From Nioella ostreopsis (GTDB lineage: Bacteria; Pseudomonadota; Alphaproteobacteria; Rhodobacterales; Rhodobacteraceae), in contig NZ_RCIQ01000001.1 in assembly GCF_004000255.1 (NCBI RefSeq), positions 1-64,000 on the forward strand: a DNA stretch of 64,000 nt, given 5' to 3'. The position numbers and the translations under genes were made by a program. Positions 44,354-52,996 of the stretch are shown one piece after another; position 1 is the first letter of the stretch, and each line of letters opens with the position of its first letter. The notes under the pieces were generated by a model that ran no database searches, was not told where the DNA came from, and saw nothing but the letters and a program-made list of their open reading frames with translations.

Positions 44354-44782
44354 CTAGACCGAGGGGCTGGTGGTGCAGGCGCGAAAGATCTGCACCTCGG
44401 GTGCGGCACCGGTCAGGTCGATCCGCGCGAGGCCCTGCCCGGCAAAGGCGGTGGCCGTCCGGTTGAATTCCAGCCCGTCGAGCACGTTGCCGAAGCCCTG
44501 GTCTGTAACTGTCAGGCTATGGCCCGTTTCGTCCCGTTCGTGCCGGGTGGTGGTAATGATGTTGGGCCGGAACCCGTCGAACTGCAGGCCGAAGACGGGC
44601 GCCTCGGGCCATGGCGCGGGCGTGGTCACGGTGATGGAGTAGAGCGGCCCGTCAGGGTCATAGGTGAGCCGGATATCGGCGGCGGGGTCGGAATGGCTGA
44701 GCGTACAGAGCCGCCCCTCGCTGCCCGCCTGCCAGGCATGGGCGGGAGAGGTGAGAAGGGCGAGGAGGATCAGGGCACGCAT
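44354..44782 (-). CDS. Small secreted hypothetical protein
   Basis: The 142-residue protein has a short signal peptide (MRALILLALLTSPAHAW) and a mature domain with two cysteines (RLCTLSHSD, FRACTTS). The segment TGHSLTVTDQGFGNVLDGLEFNRTATAF looks like part of a beta sandwich. It is first in the run of five small minus-strand genes. Family not recognised. Confidence 0.65.
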   Translation of the reverse strand: MRALILLALLTSPAHAWQAGSEGRLCTLSHSDPAADIRLTYDPDGPLYSITVTTPAPWPEAPVFGLQFDGFRPNIITTTRHERDETGHSLTVTDQGFGNVLDGLEFNRTATAFAGQGLARIDLTGAAPEVQIFRACTTSPSV

Positions 44783-45020
44783 GGCGGGATGGTAGCAGGG
44801 TTCGCGGGCGGCGGGAACGGCCCCTTTGGGCTGGCGGGTTGCCCGCAACGCTCCATCGGGAACGCCCTGCGCCCGGGGCCCGTTTCCCACGCTGCGATCA
44901 GCTGCAGCCCCGGCGGCCTTGTCGCCGCAAGGTTGCGAAGGCTGCGATGGCAAGGCCCGGGTGTCCCCGGATTTCCGGGCTAGCCCGGCCCTCTGGCCTC
45001 TGCTAGGTCGAGGCCGAACC

Positions 45021-46088
45021 ATGACCGGACACCGATCGGGAGGGCCTGTTTTGCCGCCACAGGATCACGCAAGATCCAGCCTCGAAATGCTGGAGCCGAT
45101 CTTTTCCGTCGATCTGACGGCGACCGTGATCGGCGGCATGGCCAAGACCGGCACCACCCTGCCGCTGACCCTGCTGGACGGCCACCCCGATCTGGTGACC
45201 TTCCCGGAGGAGCTGCGCTTTTTCCACATGAAGGCCGACAGGCGGGATGCGGTTCGCGCGGCCCGCAAGTTCCTGGACAATGAAAACACCCGGCGGCTGG
45301 CCAGCGGCAAAACGGATTACAGCCTGACCGACTATACCGCGCATGGGGGCACCGGATTTGGCAGCATGGATTATTCCATGTTCGACTGGGACCTTTTCGA
45401 ACGGCTGATCGTCGATGGGTTTGCCGCCCATTCGGTGCCGCTGTCCCGGTTTCGGGTCGTGATCGGCGCCTATTTGCTGGCCATGGGCCGGGCGATCCCG
45501 GTCGGGCGGCTCCACTTCGTCTGCAAAGCCCCGCATAATGAACGGTTCGCGCGAAAATGGCGCCGGATGCTCGGCCCGCGGGGGCGGTTCATCCAGTGCA
45601 CCCGTGACCCGATGGAACATTACCTGTCGCTTCTGAATGTCGCCCGCATGTATGACCACACGCCGCAAACCGCGGGGGCCTTTGCGCGCACTGTCCGGAA
45701 GCGGCTGCGCCTGTGGGCGATTTACCCGGCGGATCAGTTGTTCGTTCTGGATTATGACAGGCTGACGGCGGACACCGAGGCGGTGATGCACCAGTTGGCG
45801 GAGTTCATCGGCGTCCCCTTTCATGCGTCGATGCTGGAGCCGACGAAGAACGGCCAGCCGTGGCTTGGAAATTCCTCGCGCGGGGTGGTGAAAGACCGCG
45901 TATTCCGCAACAGCGCCATCGCGCGGGACCAGTTGTCGGCGGAGGATCAGCGTTGCATCGAACGCAGGTTGCACCGGTTCATGGCGCGCATGGGATATGC
46001 CCTGTCCGCCCCGGTCGGCCCGATGGAAGAGGCCCGCGATGCCCTTCGCTGGTTCGGGGAATTCCTGCGCAACAGGCGGGCCCGATAG
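45021..46088 (+). CDS. Sulfotransferase family protein
   Basis: The 355-residue protein carries the PAPS 5'-phosphosulfate loop GGMAKTGTTLPLTLLDGHPD near residue 40 and the 3'-phosphate loop FIQCTRDPMEHYLSLLN. It also has FPEELRFFH and a C-terminal HRFMARMGY. It probably sulfates a surface glycan or small molecule. The start at 45021 follows GAGG; ATG 45087 is an alternative that still keeps the PAPS loop. Confidence 0.85.
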   Translation: MTGHRSGGPVLPPQDHARSSLEMLEPIFSVDLTATVIGGMAKTGTTLPLTLLDGHPDLVTFPEELRFFHMKADRRDAVRAARKFLDNENTRRLASGKTDYSLTDYTAHGGTGFGSMDYSMFDWDLFERLIVDGFAAHSVPLSRFRVVIGAYLLAMGRAIPVGRLHFVCKAPHNERFARKWRRMLGPRGRFIQCTRDPMEHYLSLLNVARMYDHTPQTAGAFARTVRKRLRLWAIYPADQLFVLDYDRLTADTEAVMHQLAEFIGVPFHASMLEPTKNGQPWLGNSSRGVVKDRVFRNSAIARDQLSAEDQRCIERRLHRFMARMGYALSAPVGPMEEARDALRWFGEFLRNRRAR

Positions 46089-46126
46089 GCAAGAGGGCCT
46101 GCGCGTGCGGCTCCGGGGGCGCGGGG

Positions 46127-46170
46127 AAGGGCTTTCGAAAGCCCTTTGTCACGCGGTTTCGAAACCGCGT
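46127..46170. repeat. Two perfect palindromes centred on TTCGAA
   Basis: AAGGGCTTTCGAAAGCCCTT (46127-46146) and ACGCGGTTTCGAAACCGCGT (46151-46170) are each perfect 20-bp palindromes separated by four bases. This matches the array at 6187-6251 in unit size, spacing and TTCGAA centre, but not in arm sequence. It lies 38 bp past the sulfotransferase stop. Confidence 0.85.
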
Positions 46171-46322
46171 CGCCACCGACCCTGAAACGCGTCATGCGGG
46201 TTTGATTCCGCGTCCAGGGCACCATGAGTGTGACGAGGCGATCACCCGCGCCTATCCCTGCGACAGGCTGAACGGGACCGATTCAGCGGGCAGCTCGCCG
46301 GCGTAGGGCGCCTGAGACTGCT

Positions 46323-46979
46323 TCAGGGTTCGGAGGAGACCCGCGCGCGGAATTTCTTTGCTGTCGTCAGGCCGGCCTCTTGCAAGGCATCGTGAAGCTT
46401 GTCTGAAAACAGGATGAGCTCCCTCTGATGCCCCTTCTCCCGCCATAGATTTGCGCCGTCATCAGCGTCCGGTCCAACGGTGACGCGTTTGGCGTTGAAA
46501 TCGATCAGGCTGGTGCCTGTACTCCAATAGGTCGTAATGGTTCCGTCAGGCAACTTCTTGGGAAGCTTTGCCGGAGGCAAGTGCTTGATCGCGGATTCCG
46601 CATCGATCATCGTCTTGCGGACGGTCGTGATGTTCATCGCAAACCACTCCCCGGGAGGGGAAGAGCCATCCGGGAACTGCACATTGATGGAAAAGAACTG
46701 GTGAAGCCCTGGGTCGAGATCTTCGATGATCTGGCGGGCGGGATCCGAAACGACCCATTTACCGCTCGACCCCATGAACATATCGGGTAACGCCCTCGGC
46801 TTCTCATCAATAAAGAACTGTCGTGGCATTTCGTCCGCGGATAAAGAACGCGTGCCCTCTCCGAGCACAATGGAAACATCAAGGTATCGAGACCAGTCTG
46901 GATGTGGTTTCTGCGCCTCAAGGAACCAACCTGCTATCAACACATTATCGTTCACGGAACGATTAAATACCCAGGTCAC
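46323..46979 (-). CDS. Imm11-type (DUF1629) immunity protein, orphan
   Basis: The 218-residue cytosolic protein has SLSADEMPRQFFIDEKPRALPDMF and KWVVSDPARQIIEDLDPGLHQFF, the pattern of the Imm11/DUF1629 family of polymorphic-toxin immunity proteins. It starts at GTG 46979 after GGAGAG. Its codon use is more AT-rich than its neighbours. No toxin gene with RHS, VgrG or similar features is in the window, so it may be an orphan immunity gene gained by transfer. Confidence 0.75.
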   Translation of the reverse strand: MTWVFNRSVNDNVLIAGWFLEAQKPHPDWSRYLDVSIVLGEGTRSLSADEMPRQFFIDEKPRALPDMFMGSSGKWVVSDPARQIIEDLDPGLHQFFSINVQFPDGSSPPGEWFAMNITTVRKTMIDAESAIKHLPPAKLPKKLPDGTITTYWSTGTSLIDFNAKRVTVGPDADDGANLWREKGHQRELILFSDKLHDALQEAGLTTAKKFRARVSSEP

Positions 46980-47035
46980 TTGTTAACTCTCCAAATCCTC
47001 GTTTCGGGCTTTGCGCCACCACAAAGTCTGTGACC

Positions 47036-47803
47036 TCACCGATCCTGTTCATGCGCGTAGCGCAGTTTGGCGATCTCTTCGTTCTTGGCGATCTTGTTTT
47101 GCAGGTCCAGCGCGTCCTCGACGAAGGTCAGGTGGATGTTCACCGCCTCGCGCGCCGCATTCGGGTCGCGGGCCTGGATGGCGTCGTTGATGGCGCGGTG
47201 GTGTTCCAGCAGGATATCGCGGGTGTTGCGCTGCTTGAACATGACCTGACGGTTGTAGAACACGCCCTCTTTCAGCAGGTCGAACATCGATCGCATCATG
47301 TGCAGCATGATCACGTTATGACTGGCCTCGATGATGGCCAGGTGGAACTGCGCGTCAAGCTCGGCCTCGTCGGACGGGTTCCGCTTGTTATGGGCCTGTT
47401 CCATCTTGTGAAAGATCGTGTCGATGACCTTCAGGTCGGTATCGGTGCCCGCCTCGGCGGCGCGGGCGGCGGCGACGCCCTCCAGATCGCGGCGGAAGCC
47501 GATATAGTCCAGAACCGCCTGATCATGGGACGCGAAGAGGCGGATCAGGGCGGGAGAGAAGGCACTGCCCAGAACATCGGCCACATAGATGCCAGCCCCG
47601 GCGCGGGTGGCCAGCAGGCCACGGTCCTGCAATTCGGCAATCGCTTCGCGCAGACTGGGGCGCGACACGCCGAGCCGTTCCGACAGCTCGCGCTCGGATG
47701 GCAGGCGTTCACCTGGGCGCAGAATGCCCCGCAGGATCAGCTGTTCGATCTGGCGCACAACCGATTGCGACAGCTTCTCGGCGTCGATGCGTTGGAATGG
47801 CAT
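47036..47803 (-). CDS. FadR/GntR-family transcriptional regulator (PdhR/LldR-like)
   Basis: The 255-residue regulator has a GntR winged helix (LPSERELSERLGVSRPSLREAIAELQDRGLL) and an FCD ligand domain with metal-ligand-like histidines (DAQFHLAIIEASHN, EHHRAINDAI, NIHLTFVED). Relatives sense lactate, pyruvate or glycolate. A dyad operator lies 18 bp upstream of its start, so it likely represses itself. No target operon is adjacent. Confidence 0.9.
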   Translation of the reverse strand: MPFQRIDAEKLSQSVVRQIEQLILRGILRPGERLPSERELSERLGVSRPSLREAIAELQDRGLLATRAGAGIYVADVLGSAFSPALIRLFASHDQAVLDYIGFRRDLEGVAAARAAEAGTDTDLKVIDTIFHKMEQAHNKRNPSDEAELDAQFHLAIIEASHNVIMLHMMRSMFDLLKEGVFYNRQVMFKQRNTRDILLEHHRAINDAIQARDPNAAREAVNIHLTFVEDALDLQNKIAKNEEIAKLRYAHEQDR

Positions 47804-47821
47804 GGCGGACCTCCCTCTGAT

Positions 47822-47840
47822 TGGTCAGGTTAAATGACCA
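47822..47840. promoter_or_regulatory. FadR-type operator
   Basis: TGGTCA-GGTTAAA-TGACCA is a perfect 6-bp dyad containing the TGGT...ACCA core favoured by FadR-subfamily regulators. It lies 18 bp before the start codon of the regulator at 47803. Confidence 0.75.
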
Positions 47841-47869
47841 GATCGAGGGAAGTCCAGTGAAAGCGTGTG

Positions 47870-48526
47870 TTAGTTGGTCGGGCGGATGATGATCTCGACC
47901 CGGCGGTTTTGCTGGCGACCCTCGGGCGTCAGGTTGGTGGCGACAGGCTCGTTCTCGCCGCGGCCAAAGCTGCGAACGCGGGCAGGATCGACGCCCTGTT
48001 CCAGAAGCACACCGGCCACGGCGCTGGCGCGGCGGGCGGACAGATCCTGGTTGTAATCGGCGGATCCGGTGTTGTCGGTATGGCCGATCACGTCCACGGT
48101 CGAGGCCGGGTATTGCTGCAGGTTGCGGGCCATGGCGCGCAGGTCGGCCTGAAGGCCCGCCCGAATCGCGGCGCTGTCCGTGTCGAAGAGAATGCCATCG
48201 GGCATGGTGACCATCAGGTGATCGCCCCGGTTGTCGATGACGATATTGTCATTGGCCATCGAGGCGCGCAGGTCGGCGGCCTGCTGATCCAGCGAATAGC
48301 CGATTGCCCCACCGACAGCCGCCCCCGCCGCGGCGCCGAGCACGGCATTGCGGCCCCGGTTGTCATCATCCGCCGCCGCCCCGAGAAACGCCCCCAGCAT
48401 CCCGCCAAGGATCGCCCCGTCGCGGGTGCGGTTCTGGTTCGGGTCCTGAAGATAAGCGGGTTCACAGGCGGCAAGGCCCACGGCCGATACAAGGCTGAGA
48501 GTGAGAATGCGGAAGGGGGTGTTCAT
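47870..48526 (-). CDS. OmpA-family lipoprotein (YiaD-like)
   Basis: The 218-residue protein has a lipoprotein signal with lipid-bearing C21 (VSAVGLAAC). A glycine-zipper segment follows (GAILGGMLGAFLGAA, then GAAAGAAVGGAIG), and the C-terminal peptidoglycan-binding domain is OmpA-type (VDVIGHTDNTGSADYNQDLS, then NRRVEIIIRP). It likely links the outer membrane to the cell wall. Confidence 0.93.
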   Translation of the reverse strand: MNTPFRILTLSLVSAVGLAACEPAYLQDPNQNRTRDGAILGGMLGAFLGAAADDDNRGRNAVLGAAAGAAVGGAIGYSLDQQAADLRASMANDNIVIDNRGDHLMVTMPDGILFDTDSAAIRAGLQADLRAMARNLQQYPASTVDVIGHTDNTGSADYNQDLSARRASAVAGVLLEQGVDPARVRSFGRGENEPVATNLTPEGRQQNRRVEIIIRPTN

Positions 48527-48745
48527 ATGGCTGCCTTTCCCAATAGGTCGGACCCGGTCTGATGCGGGGTTCGGCGAGACTATAGCAGCGGTTTTTCGCC
48601 GTGGCAGCGGTAAACTGCCTTGCGGCGGAATCCCGCGCACTTCCGGCGGCGCGATCCGGCAGGATATGCGGGGCAATGGCGGCAATCGTCGGTTGCATTC
48701 GCACGCGGCAGCCCTACCGTAGGAATTGTCAGACGGGGGACCTCC

Positions 48746-50611
48746 ATGACCGATTTTCTGCTTCTCGCCTTCATCTTCCTTGTGGCCGGTGTCGTCGCCG
48801 TTCCCATTGCGTCCCGGCTCGGGCTCGGGTCGGTTCTGGGCTACCTGATTGCGGGGATCGCCATCAGCCCGGTTCTGGCGCTGCTGCATGTGGATGTGAT
48901 TTCGATCCAGCATTTCGCGGAGTTCGGCGTGGTGATGATGCTGTTCCTCGTGGGGCTGGAGCTGGAACCGAAAAACCTCTGGTCGATGCGCGCGCAGCTT
49001 CTGGGGCTTGGCGGCGGGCAGGTCGGTCTGACGACGGCGGCGGTCATGGGCGTGGCGCTGGCGCTTGGCCAGCCCTGGACCGTGGCGCTGGCGATCGGGC
49101 TGGTCTTTGCGCTGTCCTCGACCGCGATTGTCCTGCAAACGCTGAATGAAAAGGGGTTGATGCGGTCCGATGGCGGGCAATCCTCTTTCGCAGTGCTGCT
49201 GACGCAGGATATCGCGGTGATCCCGATGCTGGCCTTTATTCCGCTTCTGGCGATGCCGGAGCTGGTCGAGGTGCTGAGCCACGGTGCGGGACATGGGGCA
49301 GAGGACGGCCACGGGCCGGGCCTCAGCCTTGTTGACGGGCTGACCGGCTGGCAAACGGCGCTTGTGACGATCGGAGCCATAGGGGCCGTTGTCGTGGGAG
49401 GCAACTACCTGACCACACCGATTTTCCGCTTCATCTCGGTCGCCAATCTGCGGGAACTGTTCACCGCGACCGCCCTGATGATGGTCATCGGCATCGCGCT
49501 TCTGATGTCGCTGGTGGGGCTCTCCCCCGCGCTTGGCACCTTTCTTGCGGGCGTTGTGCTGGCCAATTCACCGTATCGGCACGAGCTGGAAAGCGATATC
49601 GACCCGTTCCGCGGCCTGCTGCTTGGCCTGTTCTTCATGACCGTTGGGGCGGGGGTGAACTTTGCGCTTCTGGCCGAAAATCTCGGGGTGACGGTCGCGC
49701 TGACGCTTGGGCTGATGGCGTTGAAGGTTGCGGTGCTGCTGGTGCTGGCGGTCCTGTTCAAGATCCGCGGGGCGGACAAGTGGCTCTTCGCGCTCGGGCT
49801 GGCGCAGGCGGGGGAGTTCGGTTTCGTACTCCTCTCGTTCACCGTGGCAAACGCGGTCATTCCCGGACCTTTGGCCGATCAGCTGCTGCTGGTGGTGGCG
49901 CTGTCGATGCTGCTGACCCCGGCGCTTTTCATCCTCTACGACAAGGTGATCCGCCCGCGCTACACCGCCGGGCAGGATCGGGATGCCGACGAGATGCCCG
50001 AAGGCTCGAACGTGATCATCGCGGGGGCGGGGCGCGTTGGTGGTCTCATCGACCGCATCGTGCGCGCGGCGGGCCACCAGACCACGGTGATCGACTATTC
50101 GTCGCGCAGGCTCGACATCATGGCGCGCTTCGGGATGCGCACCTATTTCGGCGATGCGACCCGGCCCGACCTGCTGCACGCGGCGGGCATAGCAGAGGCG
50201 CGGGTTCTGGTCGTGGCCATCGACGACCGAGAGGGGATCACCCAGATCGTGCATCACGTGACCTCGACCTATCCGAATGTCCACGTGATCGCCCGGGCCA
50301 CCGACCGCGACCACGTCTATGACCTGTGGCAGCATGGCTGCCGCGATATCATCCGCGAAACCTATGACAGCAGCCTGCGCATGGGACGCTCGGTGATCGA
50401 GGCCTTCGGGATCGACCGCGACCGGTCCGAGGCGATGATCGGGGCCTTCAACGCTCAGGATCGAGAGGCGATGTTGCGCGTGGCAGATGTGCACCGGCTG
50501 GACGTGCCCCCGCATGAAAACGAAGCCTATATCGCCCGCGTGGCCGAGTTCCGGGAAGAATTCGAAGAGGCGCTGACGGCTGAAATGGCCCGGATCAGGG
50601 AAGGGGGCTAG
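48746..50611 (+). CDS. kefB: Kef-type potassium/proton antiporter
   Basis: The 621-residue protein has about 12 membrane segments of the CPA2 antiporter family (about residues 3-385). A cytosolic RCK-N (TrkA-N) domain follows, with NVIIAGAGRVGGLIDRIVRAAG and FGDATRPDLLHAAG (about 410-525). A histidine-rich acidic loop (HGAGHGAEDGHGPG) interrupts the membrane part. Such proteins extrude K+ in electrophile or pH stress. KefB and KefC cannot be told apart by eye. Its stop overlaps that of the converging ada-like gene. Confidence 0.9.
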   Translation: MTDFLLLAFIFLVAGVVAVPIASRLGLGSVLGYLIAGIAISPVLALLHVDVISIQHFAEFGVVMMLFLVGLELEPKNLWSMRAQLLGLGGGQVGLTTAAVMGVALALGQPWTVALAIGLVFALSSTAIVLQTLNEKGLMRSDGGQSSFAVLLTQDIAVIPMLAFIPLLAMPELVEVLSHGAGHGAEDGHGPGLSLVDGLTGWQTALVTIGAIGAVVVGGNYLTTPIFRFISVANLRELFTATALMMVIGIALLMSLVGLSPALGTFLAGVVLANSPYRHELESDIDPFRGLLLGLFFMTVGAGVNFALLAENLGVTVALTLGLMALKVAVLLVLAVLFKIRGADKWLFALGLAQAGEFGFVLLSFTVANAVIPGPLADQLLLVVALSMLLTPALFILYDKVIRPRYTAGQDRDADEMPEGSNVIIAGAGRVGGLIDRIVRAAGHQTTVIDYSSRRLDIMARFGMRTYFGDATRPDLLHAAGIAEARVLVVAIDDREGITQIVHHVTSTYPNVHVIARATDRDHVYDLWQHGCRDIIRETYDSSLRMGRSVIEAFGIDRDRSEAMIGAFNAQDREAMLRVADVHRLDVPPHENEAYIARVAEFREEFEEALTAEMARIREGG

Positions 50612-51453
50612 GCGCTTTCGCGCGCGTCCTCCTCCGCTGCTTCCCAGGCCAGCATGGCGCGTTTCACCGGCAGGCCCCAGTGATAGCCGCCAAGCCCGCC
50701 CGATTTGCGAAGCGCGCGGTGGCACGGGATCAGCCAGCTGATCGGGTTGCGCCCCACGGCGGTGCCCACGGCGCGCACGGCCTTGGGGTTGCCGACGGCG
50801 CCCGCGATTTCCGAATAGGTGGTGACATGGCCCGAGGGAATGCGCAGCAGCGCCTCCCATACCTTGATCTGGAAGGGTGCGCCGATCAGGTAAAGCCGCG
50901 CCTCGCCCCCCGCCGCGCCGAAGGCCGCGTCGGCCCAGGATTTCAGCGCCATCGGATCCTCGGTGAAGGTTGCATGGGGCCAGCGCGCCAGCATGTCTTC
51001 CATCGCGGCCTCTGGCCCCGTTTCGGCGGCGAAGGCGATGCCGCAGATACCCTTTTCGGTGCCCATGATCAGCGCCGGGCCAAAGGGGCTTTCATACCAG
51101 CCCCAGAAGATCTCCAGCCCCGCGCCGCCGCGCGCGTAGTCGCCGGGGCTCATCGCTTCCCATGTCACGAAGAGGTCATGCAACCGACCGGAGCCGGACA
51201 GCCCGATCTCATTTGCCGTGGCGAGTGTCGTGAACCGGTCGCGCAGCAGGTGCCGGGCGTGATCGAGCGCAAGGTATTGCTGATAGCGCTTGGGGCTGAC
51301 GCCCACCCATCTCGAAAACACCCGTTGCAGGTGGGCCGGGCTCATCCCCAAGGCCCGCGCCAGATCTTCCAGCGAGGGGCCGGGGGCCGGGGCCGCGTCG
51401 ATCACATCGAGCGCGCGACGGATCACGTTGTAATGGTAGGCGGTGTCGGTCAT
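50608..51453 (-). CDS. AraC-methylated-DNA-cysteine S-methyltransferase fusion (Ada-like)
   Basis: The 281-residue protein combines an AraC helix-turn-helix (about residues 10-105, LEDLARALGMSPAHLQRVF) with an O6-alkylguanine-DNA methyltransferase domain. The acceptor is C244 in IPCHRALR. The N-terminal phosphotriester-repair zinc domain of E. coli Ada is missing, so it cannot sense methyl phosphotriesters the same way. It repairs alkylated guanine and may regulate repair genes. Confidence 0.93.
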   Translation of the reverse strand: MTDTAYHYNVIRRALDVIDAAPAPGPSLEDLARALGMSPAHLQRVFSRWVGVSPKRYQQYLALDHARHLLRDRFTTLATANEIGLSGSGRLHDLFVTWEAMSPGDYARGGAGLEIFWGWYESPFGPALIMGTEKGICGIAFAAETGPEAAMEDMLARWPHATFTEDPMALKSWADAAFGAAGGEARLYLIGAPFQIKVWEALLRIPSGHVTTYSEIAGAVGNPKAVRAVGTAVGRNPISWLIPCHRALRKSGGLGGYHWGLPVKRAMLAWEAAEEDARESA

Positions 51454-51615
51454 GGCGTCTGTCTCCTGCCCTTCTGTCTACAGCCCCCGCCCCGGCCCCG
51501 CGACCCGTTTCCTGCGCATCTTGGGCGTGTTGACCGACCTCCCCGCGCTTTGATGCGCGACAGGGGATAAGCGACCTGCTAGCATCGCTTCGTTTTGAAT
51601 TTGAAGGAATTGCCC

Positions 51616-52419
51616 ATGGCCGAAGAGTATTTCGGTTCGCCGTCCCAGCAGGGGCTGCAACGGCGCGCCGCCGCGATGTGGGCGCTGCTGCACGACGATC
51701 CTGCCTATTGCTGTCATGGCCGCGCCGTCGGGGTGACCGAGCCTTCGCCGGAAACGATTGGACAGCAGATCGCGCTGGCGCGTCTTCAGGGGGTCGGAGC
51801 CTGCGAAGGCGTATCGGCAGAGGACACACCCGCACGGCGGGCCGCCTTGGAGGCGGCGGGGCTTTCGCTTGACGAATATGTCAGTTGGAGGGGCGGGGCC
51901 GAGGCCATTCGGACCGCGCGAGAGGTGCTGGCCAGCCGGTCGCTGCCAGCGGGCCTGACCGTCGGGCAGGTCGATGCCGACACCCCCGCCGAGGTCATGG
52001 CGCAGCTTGATCGTGTGACCGCCTCCTGCGAGGTGCTGCTGCCCATGGGGCAGTTTCTGCGCGGGATCGCCCGTCCCGCCGTTTGCGTCTATGCGCAGAC
52101 TGAGGACGGTGAAGTGGTCGCCACCTCAGCCGCCGTGGCGCAGTTCCATCCCGCAAGCAGCCGGGGGCGAGAATTCTGGTGGGGCATGCTGGCGACGGAT
52201 GATCGGTATCGCGGTCAGGGGCTCGCGCTTCTGCTTGGGGCGGACTCGTTGGTGCGGATGGTCGACAGCTGCGACATGACCGGGTTTTTCACCGGGATAC
52301 GGGCCGGGAATGCCCCGTCTGAACGGCTTTGCAGCAAGCTCGGCCTTGAGGCCACCGACCGCACAATCCAGATCTCCATCGCTCCGGAGGTCTTTGCCGC
52401 GACAAACGTCACCAAGTGA
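51616..52419 (+). CDS. GNAT-family acetyltransferase
   Basis: The 267-residue protein has a C-terminal GNAT domain with VVATSAAVAQFHPAS, WGMLATDDRYRGQGLALLLG and GIRAGNAPSERLCSKLG (acetyl-CoA loop RGQG). The N-terminal half is helical and unassigned. ATG 51616 follows AAGGAA. The substrate is unknown. Confidence 0.85.
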   Translation: MAEEYFGSPSQQGLQRRAAAMWALLHDDPAYCCHGRAVGVTEPSPETIGQQIALARLQGVGACEGVSAEDTPARRAALEAAGLSLDEYVSWRGGAEAIRTAREVLASRSLPAGLTVGQVDADTPAEVMAQLDRVTASCEVLLPMGQFLRGIARPAVCVYAQTEDGEVVATSAAVAQFHPASSRGREFWWGMLATDDRYRGQGLALLLGADSLVRMVDSCDMTGFFTGIRAGNAPSERLCSKLGLEATDRTIQISIAPEVFAATNVTK

Positions 52420-52452
52420 CGGGTCCGGCGTGAGAACAGAAGGAAGCCAGCC

Positions 52453-52905
52453 ATGATCCAGCCCCGCATTGCCACCGCCTGCTACGCCTTGGTCGTTCTG
52501 ACGGGCTTTGTCACCTCGGCCTCTGCCTGCGTGATCCCCCTGCCGGAATGCACGCTCGACGGCGGCGGCATCGCTTACCTGAACGGTGACAACGCCGGCG
52601 CCGTGCATTTCACCGAGCAACGCGTTGTCGATGGGCGGACCGAGGCGCGGTCGGTTCTTGTCGAATGCACCAGCCGTCAGGGCATTGCCATCGAAGAGCC
52701 CGATAGCTGGGACGACCCATATTACGACGCCTATGACCTGATGGCCGATGCGATGTATTCCGAAGAGGCTGTGACCTTGCGCGCGCTGACGCGGGACATT
52801 CGGGCCTTGGGGGTCGAGGTGCAAAGGATCACGCTGCCCGCGGGCCATTGCGGCTGCGATCTGCCGGATATGCCGCCGCCGGAATACTACTGCCCCGAGT
52901 TCTAG
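52453..52905 (+). CDS. Secreted hypothetical protein
   Basis: The 150-residue protein has a signal peptide (ending TSASAC) and an acidic mature part with a DSWDDPYYDAYDLMADAM segment. The C-terminus is cysteine/proline-rich (GHCGCDLPDMPPPEYYC). The cysteine right after the signal could be a lipid site or part of a disulfide. It lies 33 bp after the GNAT gene with a GGAAG site. No family recognised. Confidence 0.7.
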   Translation: MIQPRIATACYALVVLTGFVTSASACVIPLPECTLDGGGIAYLNGDNAGAVHFTEQRVVDGRTEARSVLVECTSRQGIAIEEPDSWDDPYYDAYDLMADAMYSEEAVTLRALTRDIRALGVEVQRITLPAGHCGCDLPDMPPPEYYCPEF

Positions 52906-52996
52906 GCCACATTTGCCCATGGCAATGGGCGCTGCCGTTGATCTTTCCCGCCATCCCCATTAGGGCGGGTGAAACCATTTCAGAAGCGCCGGTATC

